A DNA stretch of 64,000 nucleotides. Origin: Phycisphaerales bacterium (GTDB lineage: Bacteria; Planctomycetota; Phycisphaerae; Phycisphaerales; SM1A02). Positions 8,978 through 18,506 of this stretch are shown piece after piece. The position numbers and the translations under genes are program-made. Location: contig JABAAC010000072.1 in NCBI GenBank assembly GCA_014238965.1, positions 1-64,000 of the forward strand, written 5' to 3'. How positions within the stretch are numbered: position 1 is the first letter of the stretch; every line of letters starts with the position of its first letter. The notes below the pieces were generated by a model, which was given only the letters and a program-made list of their open reading frames with translations, ran no database searches and had not been told where the DNA came from.

Positions 8978-10234
8978 TCAAATGGCGAATCGCATGGGGT
9001 GTTCGAGGTCATCGATGACGTGCTCGATGAAGGGGATTTCCCGCCCACCATCGACCAGTCGGTGATCCATCGAGTGGCTCAGTGGCAGAATCAAACGAGG
9101 TACCACGGCATCATCGACAACCCATGGCATCTTTCGTGTTCGTCCAACCGCTAAGCACGCCACTTGTCCGGGCGTGATGATCGGTGTGCTGTACCGCGTG
9201 CGGCCCATGGCGCCTGCATTGGAAATCGTGTACGTGCCACCGCGTGTATCTTCAATGGTAAACGCGCCAGCGCGGGCATTGTGCGTGATTGCAGCCAGCT
9301 GGTCGGCAATATCACCCACGCCCATGACGTGTGCATTTTGAATGACCGGCGCCACTAGGCCACGAGGGGTTTCAATGCCGATTCCGATGTTGACGTATTG
9401 GTGGTATATGACTTGCTGCGTATCCCAGTCGACCGATGCATTCAGTACAGGGTGCTTCATCAATGCGCGGCACACGGCGCGGATGACAAACGCCAGCGTA
9501 GTGATGCGTCGATCGGGGGCTGAAGGATCGGCGAAGTCCTTGCGCAATTGCTCTAGTTGTGTAATGTCGGCATCGTTGCAATCCGTCACGTGTGGAATAG
9601 TCGTCCATGATTCACTCATGACGCGTGCAATTGACTTGCGAGCTTGCGAGAGATCGCTGCGGACGATGGCGCCGTACGCGTCGGTGCTTTCGACGCCCTC
9701 GATGTCGGCGCGAACCGGCGCACCTTGTACAGGCGTTGTAGGGACGGCCAGTGGCATTGCTTGGGGTGCTATTGGCGGGGCAGGTACGACTTGCGCTTTT
9801 GGGGTTGCGTTCTTGTCTGCAGCGGCTTGAATGTCAGCTCGTGTCAATCGGCCACGAGGGCCTGAACCAACGACGATCGACAAGTCGACTCGGAGTTCCC
9901 GTGCGAGACGGCGGACGCTTGGAGAAGCAGCTCTTGTGTGTCCGTCGGGCGAGTGTTGCTTGTCTGTATTGACTGGAGCGTCTTTCCCCTCGCCGAGCTC
10001 GATCTCCACCATCACATTGCCCACAAAAACGAGTTCCTTTTCGGCAACGTGCCATTTGGTGATGCGGCCAGACTGCGGCGACGGGATTTCCACGGCCGCC
10101 TTGTCGGTTTCGACTTCCATGAGCGGGGCGTCTTCCGTGATGTCACCGCCTTCAGGTACGTGCAGGCGCAATATCCGCCCTTCATGCACGCCTTCGCCTA
10201 GATCAGGCAGTTTGAATTCAAACGTACTGGTCAT
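8978..10234 (-). CDS. dihydrolipoamide acyltransferase (E2) of branched-chain 2-oxoacid dehydrogenase complex
   Basis: Lipoyl domain EVETDKAAVEIPSP, peripheral-subunit-binding domain SPSVRRLARELRVDLSIVVGSGPRGRLTRADI, catalytic DHRLVDGG. Confidence 0.92.
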   Translation of the reverse strand: MTSTFEFKLPDLGEGVHEGRILRLHVPEGGDITEDAPLMEVETDKAAVEIPSPQSGRITKWHVAEKELVFVGNVMVEIELGEGKDAPVNTDKQHSPDGHTRAASPSVRRLARELRVDLSIVVGSGPRGRLTRADIQAAADKNATPKAQVVPAPPIAPQAMPLAVPTTPVQGAPVRADIEGVESTDAYGAIVRSDLSQARKSIARVMSESWTTIPHVTDCNDADITQLEQLRKDFADPSAPDRRITTLAFVIRAVCRALMKHPVLNASVDWDTQQVIYHQYVNIGIGIETPRGLVAPVIQNAHVMGVGDIADQLAAITHNARAGAFTIEDTRGGTYTISNAGAMGRTRYSTPIITPGQVACLAVGRTRKMPWVVDDAVVPRLILPLSHSMDHRLVDGGREIPFIEHVIDDLEHPMRFAI

Positions 10235-10236
10235 CG

Positions 10237-11220
10237 TCAGTCCCAAGACATCGCGTCGCGCACGGCGTCGATGATGTCGTCAGCTTCGGGCAACGCGTGT
10301 TGCTCGACCTGGAAGTAGGGGAATGGAATGTCAAAGCCAGTTACGCGTCGAACCGGGGCCACCAGATGCTCGAAGGCTTCTTCTGTCACGCGGGCGGCGA
10401 TTTCCGCACCCACGCCACACGTTCGGTGTCCTTCATGCACGATGATGCACCGGCCTGTCTTGCGTACAGACTTCACGACGGTATCCGTATCCATTGGTGA
10501 CACCGTGAGTAGATCGATGCACTCGGCGTCGATGTTGTGTTCGTCTGCGAGGTCTTCGGCAGCTTCACGAACCGGCCGAACCATCGCGCCATACGTCACC
10601 AGCGTTACGTCTGCGCCGGTGCGGAACATGTCGGCTTTACCCAGCTCGAAGGCCTCTGGTTCATCAGGCACTTCTTCGCGAAACGCTCGATAGACGGCCT
10701 TGGGCTCGTAGAAGATGACCGGGTCATCGCACTCGATCGAGGCCTTCAGCAAGGCACGAGCGTTGCGTGGGCCTGATGGGATGACACACTTCAGTCCGGG
10801 TGTATGCGCCCAATACGCTTCGCGAGACTCACTGTGGTGCTCGACCGCGCGAATACCACCGCCAAAGGGCGTGCGCATGACCATGGACACTTTGAAACGT
10901 CCCTGCGTTCGATTGTGCAGTCGCGCCATGTTCTGCTCGATTTGATCCATCGCCTGCATGGTAAAGCCAGAGAATTGAATCTCCGCAACCGGTCGCATGC
11001 CATGTATGGCCATACCCACAGCCGTGCCGATGATGCCACACTCCGCCAGTGGTGTATCCATGACTCGATCGGCGCCGTAGCGAGCTTGCAGATCTTTCGT
11101 GACACGGAACACGCCGCCGTTGACGCCGATGTCCTGCCCCATTAGGCAGACGCGATCGTCTTGTGCCAGCGCTTCGTCGAGCGCCTTGTTGAGCGCTTCG
11201 ACCATGGTGAGTTGTGCCAT
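10237..11220 (-). CDS. 2-oxoisovalerate dehydrogenase E1 beta subunit
   Basis: MAQLTMVEALNKALDEALAQDDRVCLMGQDIGVNGGVFRVTKDLQ; typical transketolase-like E1 beta. Confidence 0.93.
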   Translation of the reverse strand: MAQLTMVEALNKALDEALAQDDRVCLMGQDIGVNGGVFRVTKDLQARYGADRVMDTPLAECGIIGTAVGMAIHGMRPVAEIQFSGFTMQAMDQIEQNMARLHNRTQGRFKVSMVMRTPFGGGIRAVEHHSESREAYWAHTPGLKCVIPSGPRNARALLKASIECDDPVIFYEPKAVYRAFREEVPDEPEAFELGKADMFRTGADVTLVTYGAMVRPVREAAEDLADEHNIDAECIDLLTVSPMDTDTVVKSVRKTGRCIIVHEGHRTCGVGAEIAARVTEEAFEHLVAPVRRVTGFDIPFPYFQVEQHALPEADDIIDAVRDAMSWD

Positions 11221-12428
11221 TACTCAACCCCTTTTCGATCGAGCCGTTTAAAGTACTCGGCCTTTTGGCGATCGAGCACGTCCGGGGTATCGACATAGAG
11301 GTAGTCGAAGATTTCACGCGGCTTTGCAGAGGCTGAGTTTCGGAACGCGTCGCGGGCGGCGAGGACTTGGGTTTCACACTCGGTTTTGACGCGGGCACAA
11401 GCATCGGCATCGAGCAGGCCTCGGCCTGCAAGCCAAGTCTCAAATCGCTTGATGGGACAACGGCCTTTCCAGGGCGTGACGTCGGCATCATCGCGGTACA
11501 CGGTTGGATCATCCGCTGTGGTGTGCAGGCTCATTCGGAATGTGACGGATTCGATGAGGGTTGGTCCTTCGCCACGTCGAGCACGAGCGCAGGCGTCTCG
11601 CGTTGCGACCATCATTGCCAAGATGTCGTTGCCATCAACGCGAATGCTCGGCACGCCGTAGCCCATGCCTCGAATAGCAAGCGAATCGACTCGGGTTTGT
11701 TTGGCCATTGGGGTCGAGATGGCCCAACCGTTGTTCTCGCACACAAAGATGACGGGCGCTTTGTCGACGGCGGCGAAGTTGAGACTTTCTGCCACAGCGC
11801 CTTGTGAAAAAGCGCCGTCTCCGAAATTCACGACGACACAATTGGCTTCGTTGCGACGTCGCATGGCCATGGCGGTGCCAACGGCTGGCGGCACTTGCGA
11901 GCCGATGACAATGGAGAAGGGGTAGTCATTGACATCCGGTGGTGGGGCGAAGCCTTCGTGATACCCAGCCCAAAGCTTCATGAGGCGTTCCATTGACCAG
12001 CCACGCCAAATTTGTGCGCCGAACGACCGGTATGACGGCGCGAACCAATCCTCTTTTGTCAACGGCCACACTTGACCGATCATGCACGCTTCCTGGCCGA
12101 TGTTGGGTGCGAACGTGCCCATTTCACCTTGACGCTGCATGGTGAGCATGCGGCTGTCAAACGCACGGCTGAGCACCATCGCGCGGTGGACCTCCAGCAG
12201 TTGTTCTGGAGTGAAGTCGGGCTCCATGCCTTGTTCCACTTGGCCGCGTTCATTCAAAATCTGCAGGCATTCGATGCGGCCCGGATCGATGGCACGCGTG
12301 TTGAATGTTCCTGGCGCCGGCGGTGGATCCGCCGGTGTCGAGCGATCTGCGGGAACACCACCGCTGTGGAGTGCAGCGTGCTTTGCAGCTTGATCGGTAG
12401 GTGTGGGGCGATCGGGGTGCATGGACAC
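11220..12428 (-). CDS. 2-oxoisovalerate dehydrogenase E1 alpha subunit
   Basis: ThDP motif GDGAFSQGAVAESLNFAAVDKAPVIFVCENN; overlaps E1 beta by 1 nt. Confidence 0.93.
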   Translation of the reverse strand: MSMHPDRPTPTDQAAKHAALHSGGVPADRSTPADPPPAPGTFNTRAIDPGRIECLQILNERGQVEQGMEPDFTPEQLLEVHRAMVLSRAFDSRMLTMQRQGEMGTFAPNIGQEACMIGQVWPLTKEDWFAPSYRSFGAQIWRGWSMERLMKLWAGYHEGFAPPPDVNDYPFSIVIGSQVPPAVGTAMAMRRRNEANCVVVNFGDGAFSQGAVAESLNFAAVDKAPVIFVCENNGWAISTPMAKQTRVDSLAIRGMGYGVPSIRVDGNDILAMMVATRDACARARRGEGPTLIESVTFRMSLHTTADDPTVYRDDADVTPWKGRCPIKRFETWLAGRGLLDADACARVKTECETQVLAARDAFRNSASAKPREIFDYLYVDTPDVLDRQKAEYFKRLDRKGVE

Positions 12429-12468
12429 CCCATTGTAGCGGTGGCCTTGGCAAAGGCGAGGGATTTGA

Positions 12469-13986
12469 TTAGGCCCCGCAGTCGCCCCAGGCGGCCATCA
12501 GCTCAAGCAGGTCGAGGATGTTGATGACGCCATCACTGTGAAGTTCGCCCGAATCAAATCCAATTTGGGTTGATCCCAGATTGGCAAGCAGTATCAACAT
12601 GTCATCCGCATCCACGTCATAGTCAAGGTCCAGATCCGCGGGGCAATTGGGCATCCCATCGATATTCCACCGGGCAACGGCCCCATCGTTGGCATCGAAT
12701 TCGTTTGACCAAGGCGCGCCAGCCCAGGCTTGGGTGCCCTGGACACACACCGCCATGCCTAGATCGTCGTCGATATCACCGTTCCATACATCATTGTCGA
12801 GCATGGCTAGGCGAGACCAAAGCGTCGTGGCATTGAGGTCGTAGCGATACGACGCTGCGATACCTTCGCCACCTACAGCGATGCGAAGGAGGTCAATGGA
12901 GACGGAACTTCCCCAGTTGGACACGCCGGTCCAATCATTGGGCTCTAGGTCCATGTTGTGCGTGACATCGATAGCGGGCGATGTTTGCCAGTTCTGTGCA
13001 TCCGCTTGTATGCGATACACAGACGCATGGCCCGAGCCACCTGATCCACCGATGACGAGACTGCCACCGAAGTAGCCGCCATAGAAGTCAATACTTGTTC
13101 CAAAGCCGCTGCTGCACGATGTGTCACTGCCGGCAATGGTTTCCAACAATGTCAGTTCACCGGTGCCTGGGTCAGTCACGAAGACGAAGACCGCACCTTC
13201 GCCGTTGTTCCAGCCCGGCGACCCAACGAAGTAGAACCAGCCATAGTGCTCAACCGCTTCGCCGAAGCGATCATCTGCTTGAACCCATGCAGGTTGCAGT
13301 GTGTGCAGCAATGAGAATGTGTTCAAGCCGATCCCTCGTTGATAGACGTAGACCGCGCCCGCATTGGCATCTCCAGACGTAGTGCCACCAACTCTTCGGC
13401 CTGGGGCGCCAATGATGAACCGTTCGTAGTCGCCAGTGGATTGGCTGCTCTGAAAGCCATCAACGCTCCAGCCGAAGTCATCGCCGATATAGGCATCCGC
13501 ATGTTGAAGGACTTGCACGAAAGTGGATGCAATTGCGTTGGAGGGAGTGTCATAGACAAAGACTCCGCCAGCGCCGACGTAGTCCGAGGTGCCCCGCCAG
13601 CCGGGGCTTCCCACAGCAAGGCAGTCGCCAGAAAAGGCCAATGAGGAACCGAATGTTGTTGTGTTGTTCGCACCTGAGCCTGGTGTGAGGGTTTCCAGCA
13701 GCACGCCTTCTGACTGCATTGGATCACTCGGTGTGCCGATCCAAATCGTCCGTCGGATTGTGACTTTGCCGCTGGAAATGGAGTCCGTGCTGTCGAACGG
13801 GGAGCCAATGGCAAGGACGCCGTCCGTTGCAGCGAGCGCCGTACCGAATCGACCGTTATTGCCGTCCTCATCGACGATGACCAACTCTGGCTGCACGATG
13901 GGCGAGGCCAGCGTGGGCAGTGCGATCGCCAGTGCTGAAAGCAGCGCAAGAGACCAAAGCGATTGATTGTGTAGACGTTTGGGCAT
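12469..13986 (-). CDS. secreted FG-GAP/beta-propeller repeat protein with C-terminal dockerin-like repeats
   Basis: Signal peptide; repeated FG.A...DG.LAIGSP motifs; C-terminus CPADLDLDYDVDADDMLILLANLGS...INILDLLELMAAWGDCGA. Confidence 0.8.
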   Translation of the reverse strand: MPKRLHNQSLWSLALLSALAIALPTLASPIVQPELVIVDEDGNNGRFGTALAATDGVLAIGSPFDSTDSISSGKVTIRRTIWIGTPSDPMQSEGVLLETLTPGSGANNTTTFGSSLAFSGDCLAVGSPGWRGTSDYVGAGGVFVYDTPSNAIASTFVQVLQHADAYIGDDFGWSVDGFQSSQSTGDYERFIIGAPGRRVGGTTSGDANAGAVYVYQRGIGLNTFSLLHTLQPAWVQADDRFGEAVEHYGWFYFVGSPGWNNGEGAVFVFVTDPGTGELTLLETIAGSDTSCSSGFGTSIDFYGGYFGGSLVIGGSGGSGHASVYRIQADAQNWQTSPAIDVTHNMDLEPNDWTGVSNWGSSVSIDLLRIAVGGEGIAASYRYDLNATTLWSRLAMLDNDVWNGDIDDDLGMAVCVQGTQAWAGAPWSNEFDANDGAVARWNIDGMPNCPADLDLDYDVDADDMLILLANLGSTQIGFDSGELHSDGVINILDLLELMAAWGDCGA

Positions 13987-14087
13987 TGGCGTGGGTCCAA
14001 CCTGGCCATGGGAACCAGGGCATTACCGCCTATGCGCCTTGAGCTCAATTGTGTGCCAGTGCGGCTTTGTTCGGGCCTCTGGCAGGC

Positions 14088-15530
14088 TCAGATGCAGCTT
14101 CCCCAGTTCAGTAACACATCGATGAGGTCCAGCATATTGATGTCGCCATCGTCATTGGTGTCTTCCAGGCACCCATCTGGGTCGCCGCAGGCGCCCCATG
14201 CAGTCAGTAGGTCGCTGATATCACTGGCGTCTGATGTACCGTCCATGTTGACGTCACTTGGGCACCCGGGGGTGCGCGACGTGCTCCAGTACTGCACATT
14301 GCCATGGCCGATGGTCGGCGCCGCTGCTGTTTCGGTGGCGCCAGATGCGCCCACCAGTAGTCCGTATTCGCCCAATGACACACTGGCCCCCAATTGGCTT
14401 GCAGCCCCGCCATTGCTTTGCAGTTCGGCGATCAGGTTCCAGTCGCCCGCGGCGTCTGCGTGATAGAGGTATGCGGCGCCTTCCAGGGCAAGGCCGAAGT
14501 CAGCGTGCATTGCACCAACAGCAGCGAGGTCGTCAAACAGAGCGACCGACCATCCATGCTTGAGTATGGTGGCTGATCCAGCTGGCTGCATGAATTGGCG
14601 GTGGCTCCAGGTCATGCCCTCGTTGAAGAGGTGAGCTCGGCCAGTAGCACCGTTAAAGAGGTACTCGCCTGCGATGAGGTTGCCACCTTGAAAGTCCAGA
14701 TCAGTGCCAAGATGTTCAGTGCTGGTGCCCATGGGCATCAGGGTCTGATCAATCGTCGCAATGGGTGACCATGACAGGGTGAAGGGGTCGTATTCAAATA
14801 TCTTGATCATGCCCGCCTCATCACCGGGTGTGGTGACGTCGGCATACGGCATGCTGGCCGCGAAGCGGTTTGCGTCGGCTTGGTCGAGCGCCACGGCCCA
14901 ACCTAGCCCGTCGCCTTCGTTGCCGCCAGGTAGAAACACCTGCTCACCGGACGACCAGTCATCGCCAGAGATGACATCAAAGATCCATACGCATCCACCG
15001 CCGCCGGTGGTTCCTGGGGCACCCACGATGATTCGATCATCTTGAATATCCAGATCCCAAGCGAATAGATCCGAGATCATCAGCGTGCTTGGTTGCAGCA
15101 CTTCTTCCAAGGTAAGCACACTTGGCCCGACGTCGTACACGTAGACTGCGCCGGTGGGGCCCATGCCAGTGTCCTGTGCAGGGGCTGCAACGGCCAAGGT
15201 GTTCCCCGAGACGGCCACAACGTTGCCGAAGGCGGCATTGGCCACGAGGCCCACGGGGGCTTCGATCGTGGACATGGTCGGTAATCCAGTAGCGGTGTCG
15301 AACCAGATGACGCTTACCGAACCGGCATTTGCAGCGACGTCATCGTCTGTGGGTGACCCTATGGCGAAGAATCCATCACCGAATGCAACTGATGCGCCCC
15401 ACTGATCTGTGAAGCCTGGAGACGTTGAGATCATGCTTTCATCGGGGGAAACGGGGCCGCTGGCTGCAGTTGTGCCCGCGACAATGAGGCTCGAAGTGAT
15501 GGCAATGAGGCAATTGGTTTTCAAGGACAT
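14088..15530 (-). CDS. secreted FG-GAP/beta-propeller repeat protein with C-terminal dockerin-like repeats (paralog)
   Basis: Signal peptide MSLKTNCLIAITSSLIVAGTTAASG; propeller-like repeats; C-terminus DVNMDGTSDASDISDLLTAWGACG...DTNDDGDINMLDLIDVLLNWGSCI. Confidence 0.8.
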   Translation of the reverse strand: MSLKTNCLIAITSSLIVAGTTAASGPVSPDESMISTSPGFTDQWGASVAFGDGFFAIGSPTDDDVAANAGSVSVIWFDTATGLPTMSTIEAPVGLVANAAFGNVVAVSGNTLAVAAPAQDTGMGPTGAVYVYDVGPSVLTLEEVLQPSTLMISDLFAWDLDIQDDRIIVGAPGTTGGGGCVWIFDVISGDDWSSGEQVFLPGGNEGDGLGWAVALDQADANRFAASMPYADVTTPGDEAGMIKIFEYDPFTLSWSPIATIDQTLMPMGTSTEHLGTDLDFQGGNLIAGEYLFNGATGRAHLFNEGMTWSHRQFMQPAGSATILKHGWSVALFDDLAAVGAMHADFGLALEGAAYLYHADAAGDWNLIAELQSNGGAASQLGASVSLGEYGLLVGASGATETAAAPTIGHGNVQYWSTSRTPGCPSDVNMDGTSDASDISDLLTAWGACGDPDGCLEDTNDDGDINMLDLIDVLLNWGSCI

Positions 15531-15649
15531 GGATGGCCCTCCATGCGTGTCAAAATGACCCGCATCATCGCCTACGCGCAATAGCGGCCTTTGTGTGCTT
15601 TCAGATGGTCAATAAGTGGAACACTTGGCTTTCATCCGCCTTTGGCTGA

Positions 15650-16138
15650 TCAACTATCAATCGCCTTCATGTGCTCAAACTGGTTTTGGCACGTTAGGCA
15701 GAAGTGGATTTGTCGGCAGCGGGTGGGGCCGAAGGGGCTGTCAAGGCGGGTATCTGACGATCCGCAATACGGGCATGGCACAGCCGACGTTTGCAATTGC
15801 ACAACACTACCGCCGCAACAGGCGTGCGGTGTCGTGACGCCATGCGCCTTGAGTCGTTCCTGCCCGGCCAAACTGATGCGGTTAGCAGTCCATGCGGGTT
15901 CGTAGGCCCATGTCACGTCGCATGTATGTACGCCCTTCATCGCGGCAACACTCGTTCGCACGTCGTCCTCGATCATTGCCAGCGCGGGGCACCCGGTGAA
16001 TGTTGGCAGCAACACAATCGAAACAACGTTGCCCTCGATACAGACAGATTCAACCAAACCAAGTTGAATCAGGCTGCAGGGCAATTCAGGATCGTCAATG
16101 CCATCGAGCACCGTACGGACATCGGCTTCGCTCACCAT
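15650..16138 (-). CDS. paaD: phenylacetyl-CoA 1,2-epoxidase accessory subunit PaaD
   Basis: MIP18-like N-terminus (VRTVLDGIDDPELPCSLIQLGLV) plus C-terminal zinc-ribbon-like CPYCGSSDT...CRQIHFCLTCQ; next to paaC/B/A. Confidence 0.9.
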   Translation of the reverse strand: MVSEADVRTVLDGIDDPELPCSLIQLGLVESVCIEGNVVSIVLLPTFTGCPALAMIEDDVRTSVAAMKGVHTCDVTWAYEPAWTANRISLAGQERLKAHGVTTPHACCGGSVVQLQTSAVPCPYCGSSDTRLDSPFGPTRCRQIHFCLTCQNQFEHMKAIDS

Positions 16139-16839
16139 GTGGCGCCGGGCTCGGCTGCGCGGACCTGTGTCATCTCGGCATGCGTTTCGATGAAGTGTTC
16201 AGCGTGCTTGCCACATCGTCCGCCTTCAATCGCGGCATCAGGCAACGTGACCTTGCAGGTCAAGCCGGCATCCATGAGTGCCGGGGCAATGGCAGCCTGC
16301 CACCGTTCAAATCGCGTCTGGCGATCTTCAATGTTCTCAAACAGCATGCCCGCATACGGGGCAAGCACATCCAGTGCGCATTGCATGCGTGTGCGGGCAC
16401 TGTCGCCTCCGGTGCCCAGACGCACCATCCAAGCGTTCAAGTGCGTGGTTTGAATAGCTTGTTCGGCTTGCAGGCGACGTGCACGCGCTGCCAGATCGGC
16501 ATCGTCGCGCTGAGCGAAGTCATCAAGCAGGATCGACGCGAAGTGCGCAAAGAGAAATCGTCGGCTTGTTGCGATCGCCCAGTCGAAGTCATCGGGCACG
16601 GTCATCAAGTCACAGCAGCGATACTCGGTAACGTCGCGGCCAAAGGCGAGCTCATCAGGATCGTCCCCAAGGTGCTCATACAACACCTGCGCATGACTCA
16701 AGTCATCTTGCGCCATGGCAGAAGCAGCGATGTCTTCTTCCAGAATCGGCCCAAGGCCCGTCCAGTCGCTTTGGACATGGCCGAGCATGAGTTTGTCATC
16801 AGCAAGTGCAAGGAGGTCACTCATGGGAGCACGCATCAA
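16132..16839 (-). CDS. paaC: phenylacetyl-CoA 1,2-epoxidase subunit PaaC
   Basis: LLALADDKLMLGHVQSDWTGLGPILEEDIAASAMAQDDLSHAQVLYEHL; ferritin-like PaaC pattern; overlaps paaB and paaD. Confidence 0.9.
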   Translation of the reverse strand: MMRAPMSDLLALADDKLMLGHVQSDWTGLGPILEEDIAASAMAQDDLSHAQVLYEHLGDDPDELAFGRDVTEYRCCDLMTVPDDFDWAIATSRRFLFAHFASILLDDFAQRDDADLAARARRLQAEQAIQTTHLNAWMVRLGTGGDSARTRMQCALDVLAPYAGMLFENIEDRQTRFERWQAAIAPALMDAGLTCKVTLPDAAIEGGRCGKHAEHFIETHAEMTQVRAAEPGATW

Positions 16840-17444
16840 TAGTGGTCCTTCATGTCTTCGCTGGCGTATCTATCGAGGTCAGTCTTGCTTCGAAACTGCG
16901 ACCACTTAGCTCGTACGTCCTTGCTGTAACCCCTCGCAAGTTTGTAACTCATGTCATGGTCACGCCAAATCGCAAGCTCATCGGGCGATGTCTGGTAGCA
17001 GTCAACTTCACGCACCACGCGGATGTTTGAAATGCGACCATCTGCAAAGGCACTGCGTGCACGGGACACGGCAGTGAGAGCATTGGGTGCATGAACCAAG
17101 CCCGCCTCAATGTGAATCATGCCTCGGCGTCGTTGCGTAAACACAATCCAAGCCTCGCCGTCGTTACCACACGCGTCACCGCCGGCAATTGGATCGATGC
17201 CGTATTCAGAGTCAGTCAGTGCTTCGTGGCGGTGAATCAAGATGCCAGTGCATGCTTCGTCTTGGCCGTAGTGCTCGCGTGCGTATTGCAGCGCCAAGGG
17301 CACATCTACGGCATCAAGATAGCCTGCCCATCTCGCTGGTCCGCCTTCTTTCTTGCGTGTGTAGATAGCCCAGTGCGCGTCGTCAGGCTTGCCTTCAGGT
17401 AGGTCCCCGTCGAAGTCATACATGATGTCGCGTCGCTTGGACAT
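16836..17444 (-). CDS. paaB: phenylacetyl-CoA 1,2-epoxidase subunit PaaB with apparent duplicated PaaB domain
   Basis: 202 aa versus about 95 aa for typical PaaB. Domain 2 EAWIVFTQRRRGMIHIEAGLVHAPNALTAVSRARSAFA...IRVVREVDCYQTSP; a similar layout HWAIYTRKKEGGPARWAGYLDAVDVPLALQYAREHY...GILIHRHEAL precedes it. Confidence 0.8.
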   Translation of the reverse strand: MSKRRDIMYDFDGDLPEGKPDDAHWAIYTRKKEGGPARWAGYLDAVDVPLALQYAREHYGQDEACTGILIHRHEALTDSEYGIDPIAGGDACGNDGEAWIVFTQRRRGMIHIEAGLVHAPNALTAVSRARSAFADGRISNIRVVREVDCYQTSPDELAIWRDHDMSYKLARGYSKDVRAKWSQFRSKTDLDRYASEDMKDHY

Positions 17445-17453
17445 GGTGTAGGT

Positions 17454-18476
17454 TCACGCTGCAGGGGGCGCAGTCACGGCACCGTTGGTCACAGCGCGTC
17501 GTACCCACTGACCTTGTTCATAGGAAAACCGACGCAGCGATAGGCGGTGTGCATTACATGGGCCATTGCCACGAATGACTCGAAAGAACTCGTCCCAGTC
17601 CGGATCGGTGAAGCCCCAATTGCCCGTTGTGTCATCAAGTACACACGACTCGTCTTGGCGAGTACTCGTCACTAGACCCTTGTCATCCTTCTGGCAGACA
17701 TTGATGATGAGACCCAAATCTTTGGCAGCGGGTGCAAATCGGTTCACGAATCGCTGCCGTAGCGAGTCGTTCTTTTCGACTTTCATGCGCCACTTCATGG
17801 CGGGCCGTTGCTCGGCATTTGGCTTGTCGTGGGGGCCGAAGAACATCAAGGAAATCGACCACCAGCGGTCAAATGCCTCCTGTGTCATTCGCTTTTGGCC
17901 TTTGGTGCCACTCATGAGCGTGAGCACCATGTCTTCGCCGCTTTTGAAGTGAAACGCTTCTTCCATGTTGATGCGGTTCATGGTGCGGACATACGGGCCA
18001 TAGGCGCCCTCGGCCAGCGTCTTCTGATTCATGATGGCTGCGCCGTCGATGAGCCACTGGATCATGGCAATGTCGCCCCAACTTGGCGCGGGGTAGTTAA
18101 AGCAGTTGTGGTATTTCGTCTTGCCCGTAATGAGATCGCGCAGCATGTCGTCGCGGCTCTTGCCCAACTCTTGCGACACGCGATAGAGCATTTGGCCGTG
18201 TCCAACTTCGTCTTGCACCTTGGCAGTTAATGCCAACTTTCGACGGAGACTTGGGGCCCGCGTGATCCACTCGCCCTCGGGTAGTGCGCCAATGATTTCG
18301 CTGTTGGCATGATGTTCGGCCATGCCAATCATGCCCATGCGATATGCCTCGGGCATCCAGTCGCCTGGCTCAATATGTACACCATCAGCGATGCGTTGTT
18401 CGAATTGAGCGACCTTATCAGGGTCCTCGCCTTGGCAGGGGCACAGGGGCTCAACGGGATTGGCGGCGCCACTCAT
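17454..18476 (-). CDS. paaA: phenylacetyl-CoA 1,2-epoxidase catalytic subunit PaaA
   Basis: MGMIGMAEHHANSEIIGALPEGEWITRAPSLRRKLALTAKVQDEVGHGQMLYRVSQELGKSRDDML; AAGGAG upstream of ATG 18476. Confidence 0.93.
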   Translation of the reverse strand: MSGAANPVEPLCPCQGEDPDKVAQFEQRIADGVHIEPGDWMPEAYRMGMIGMAEHHANSEIIGALPEGEWITRAPSLRRKLALTAKVQDEVGHGQMLYRVSQELGKSRDDMLRDLITGKTKYHNCFNYPAPSWGDIAMIQWLIDGAAIMNQKTLAEGAYGPYVRTMNRINMEEAFHFKSGEDMVLTLMSGTKGQKRMTQEAFDRWWSISLMFFGPHDKPNAEQRPAMKWRMKVEKNDSLRQRFVNRFAPAAKDLGLIINVCQKDDKGLVTSTRQDESCVLDDTTGNWGFTDPDWDEFFRVIRGNGPCNAHRLSLRRFSYEQGQWVRRAVTNGAVTAPPAA

Positions 18477-18506
18477 GTGGAACTCCTTCAACGAGGTGGG
18501 CGGCCT

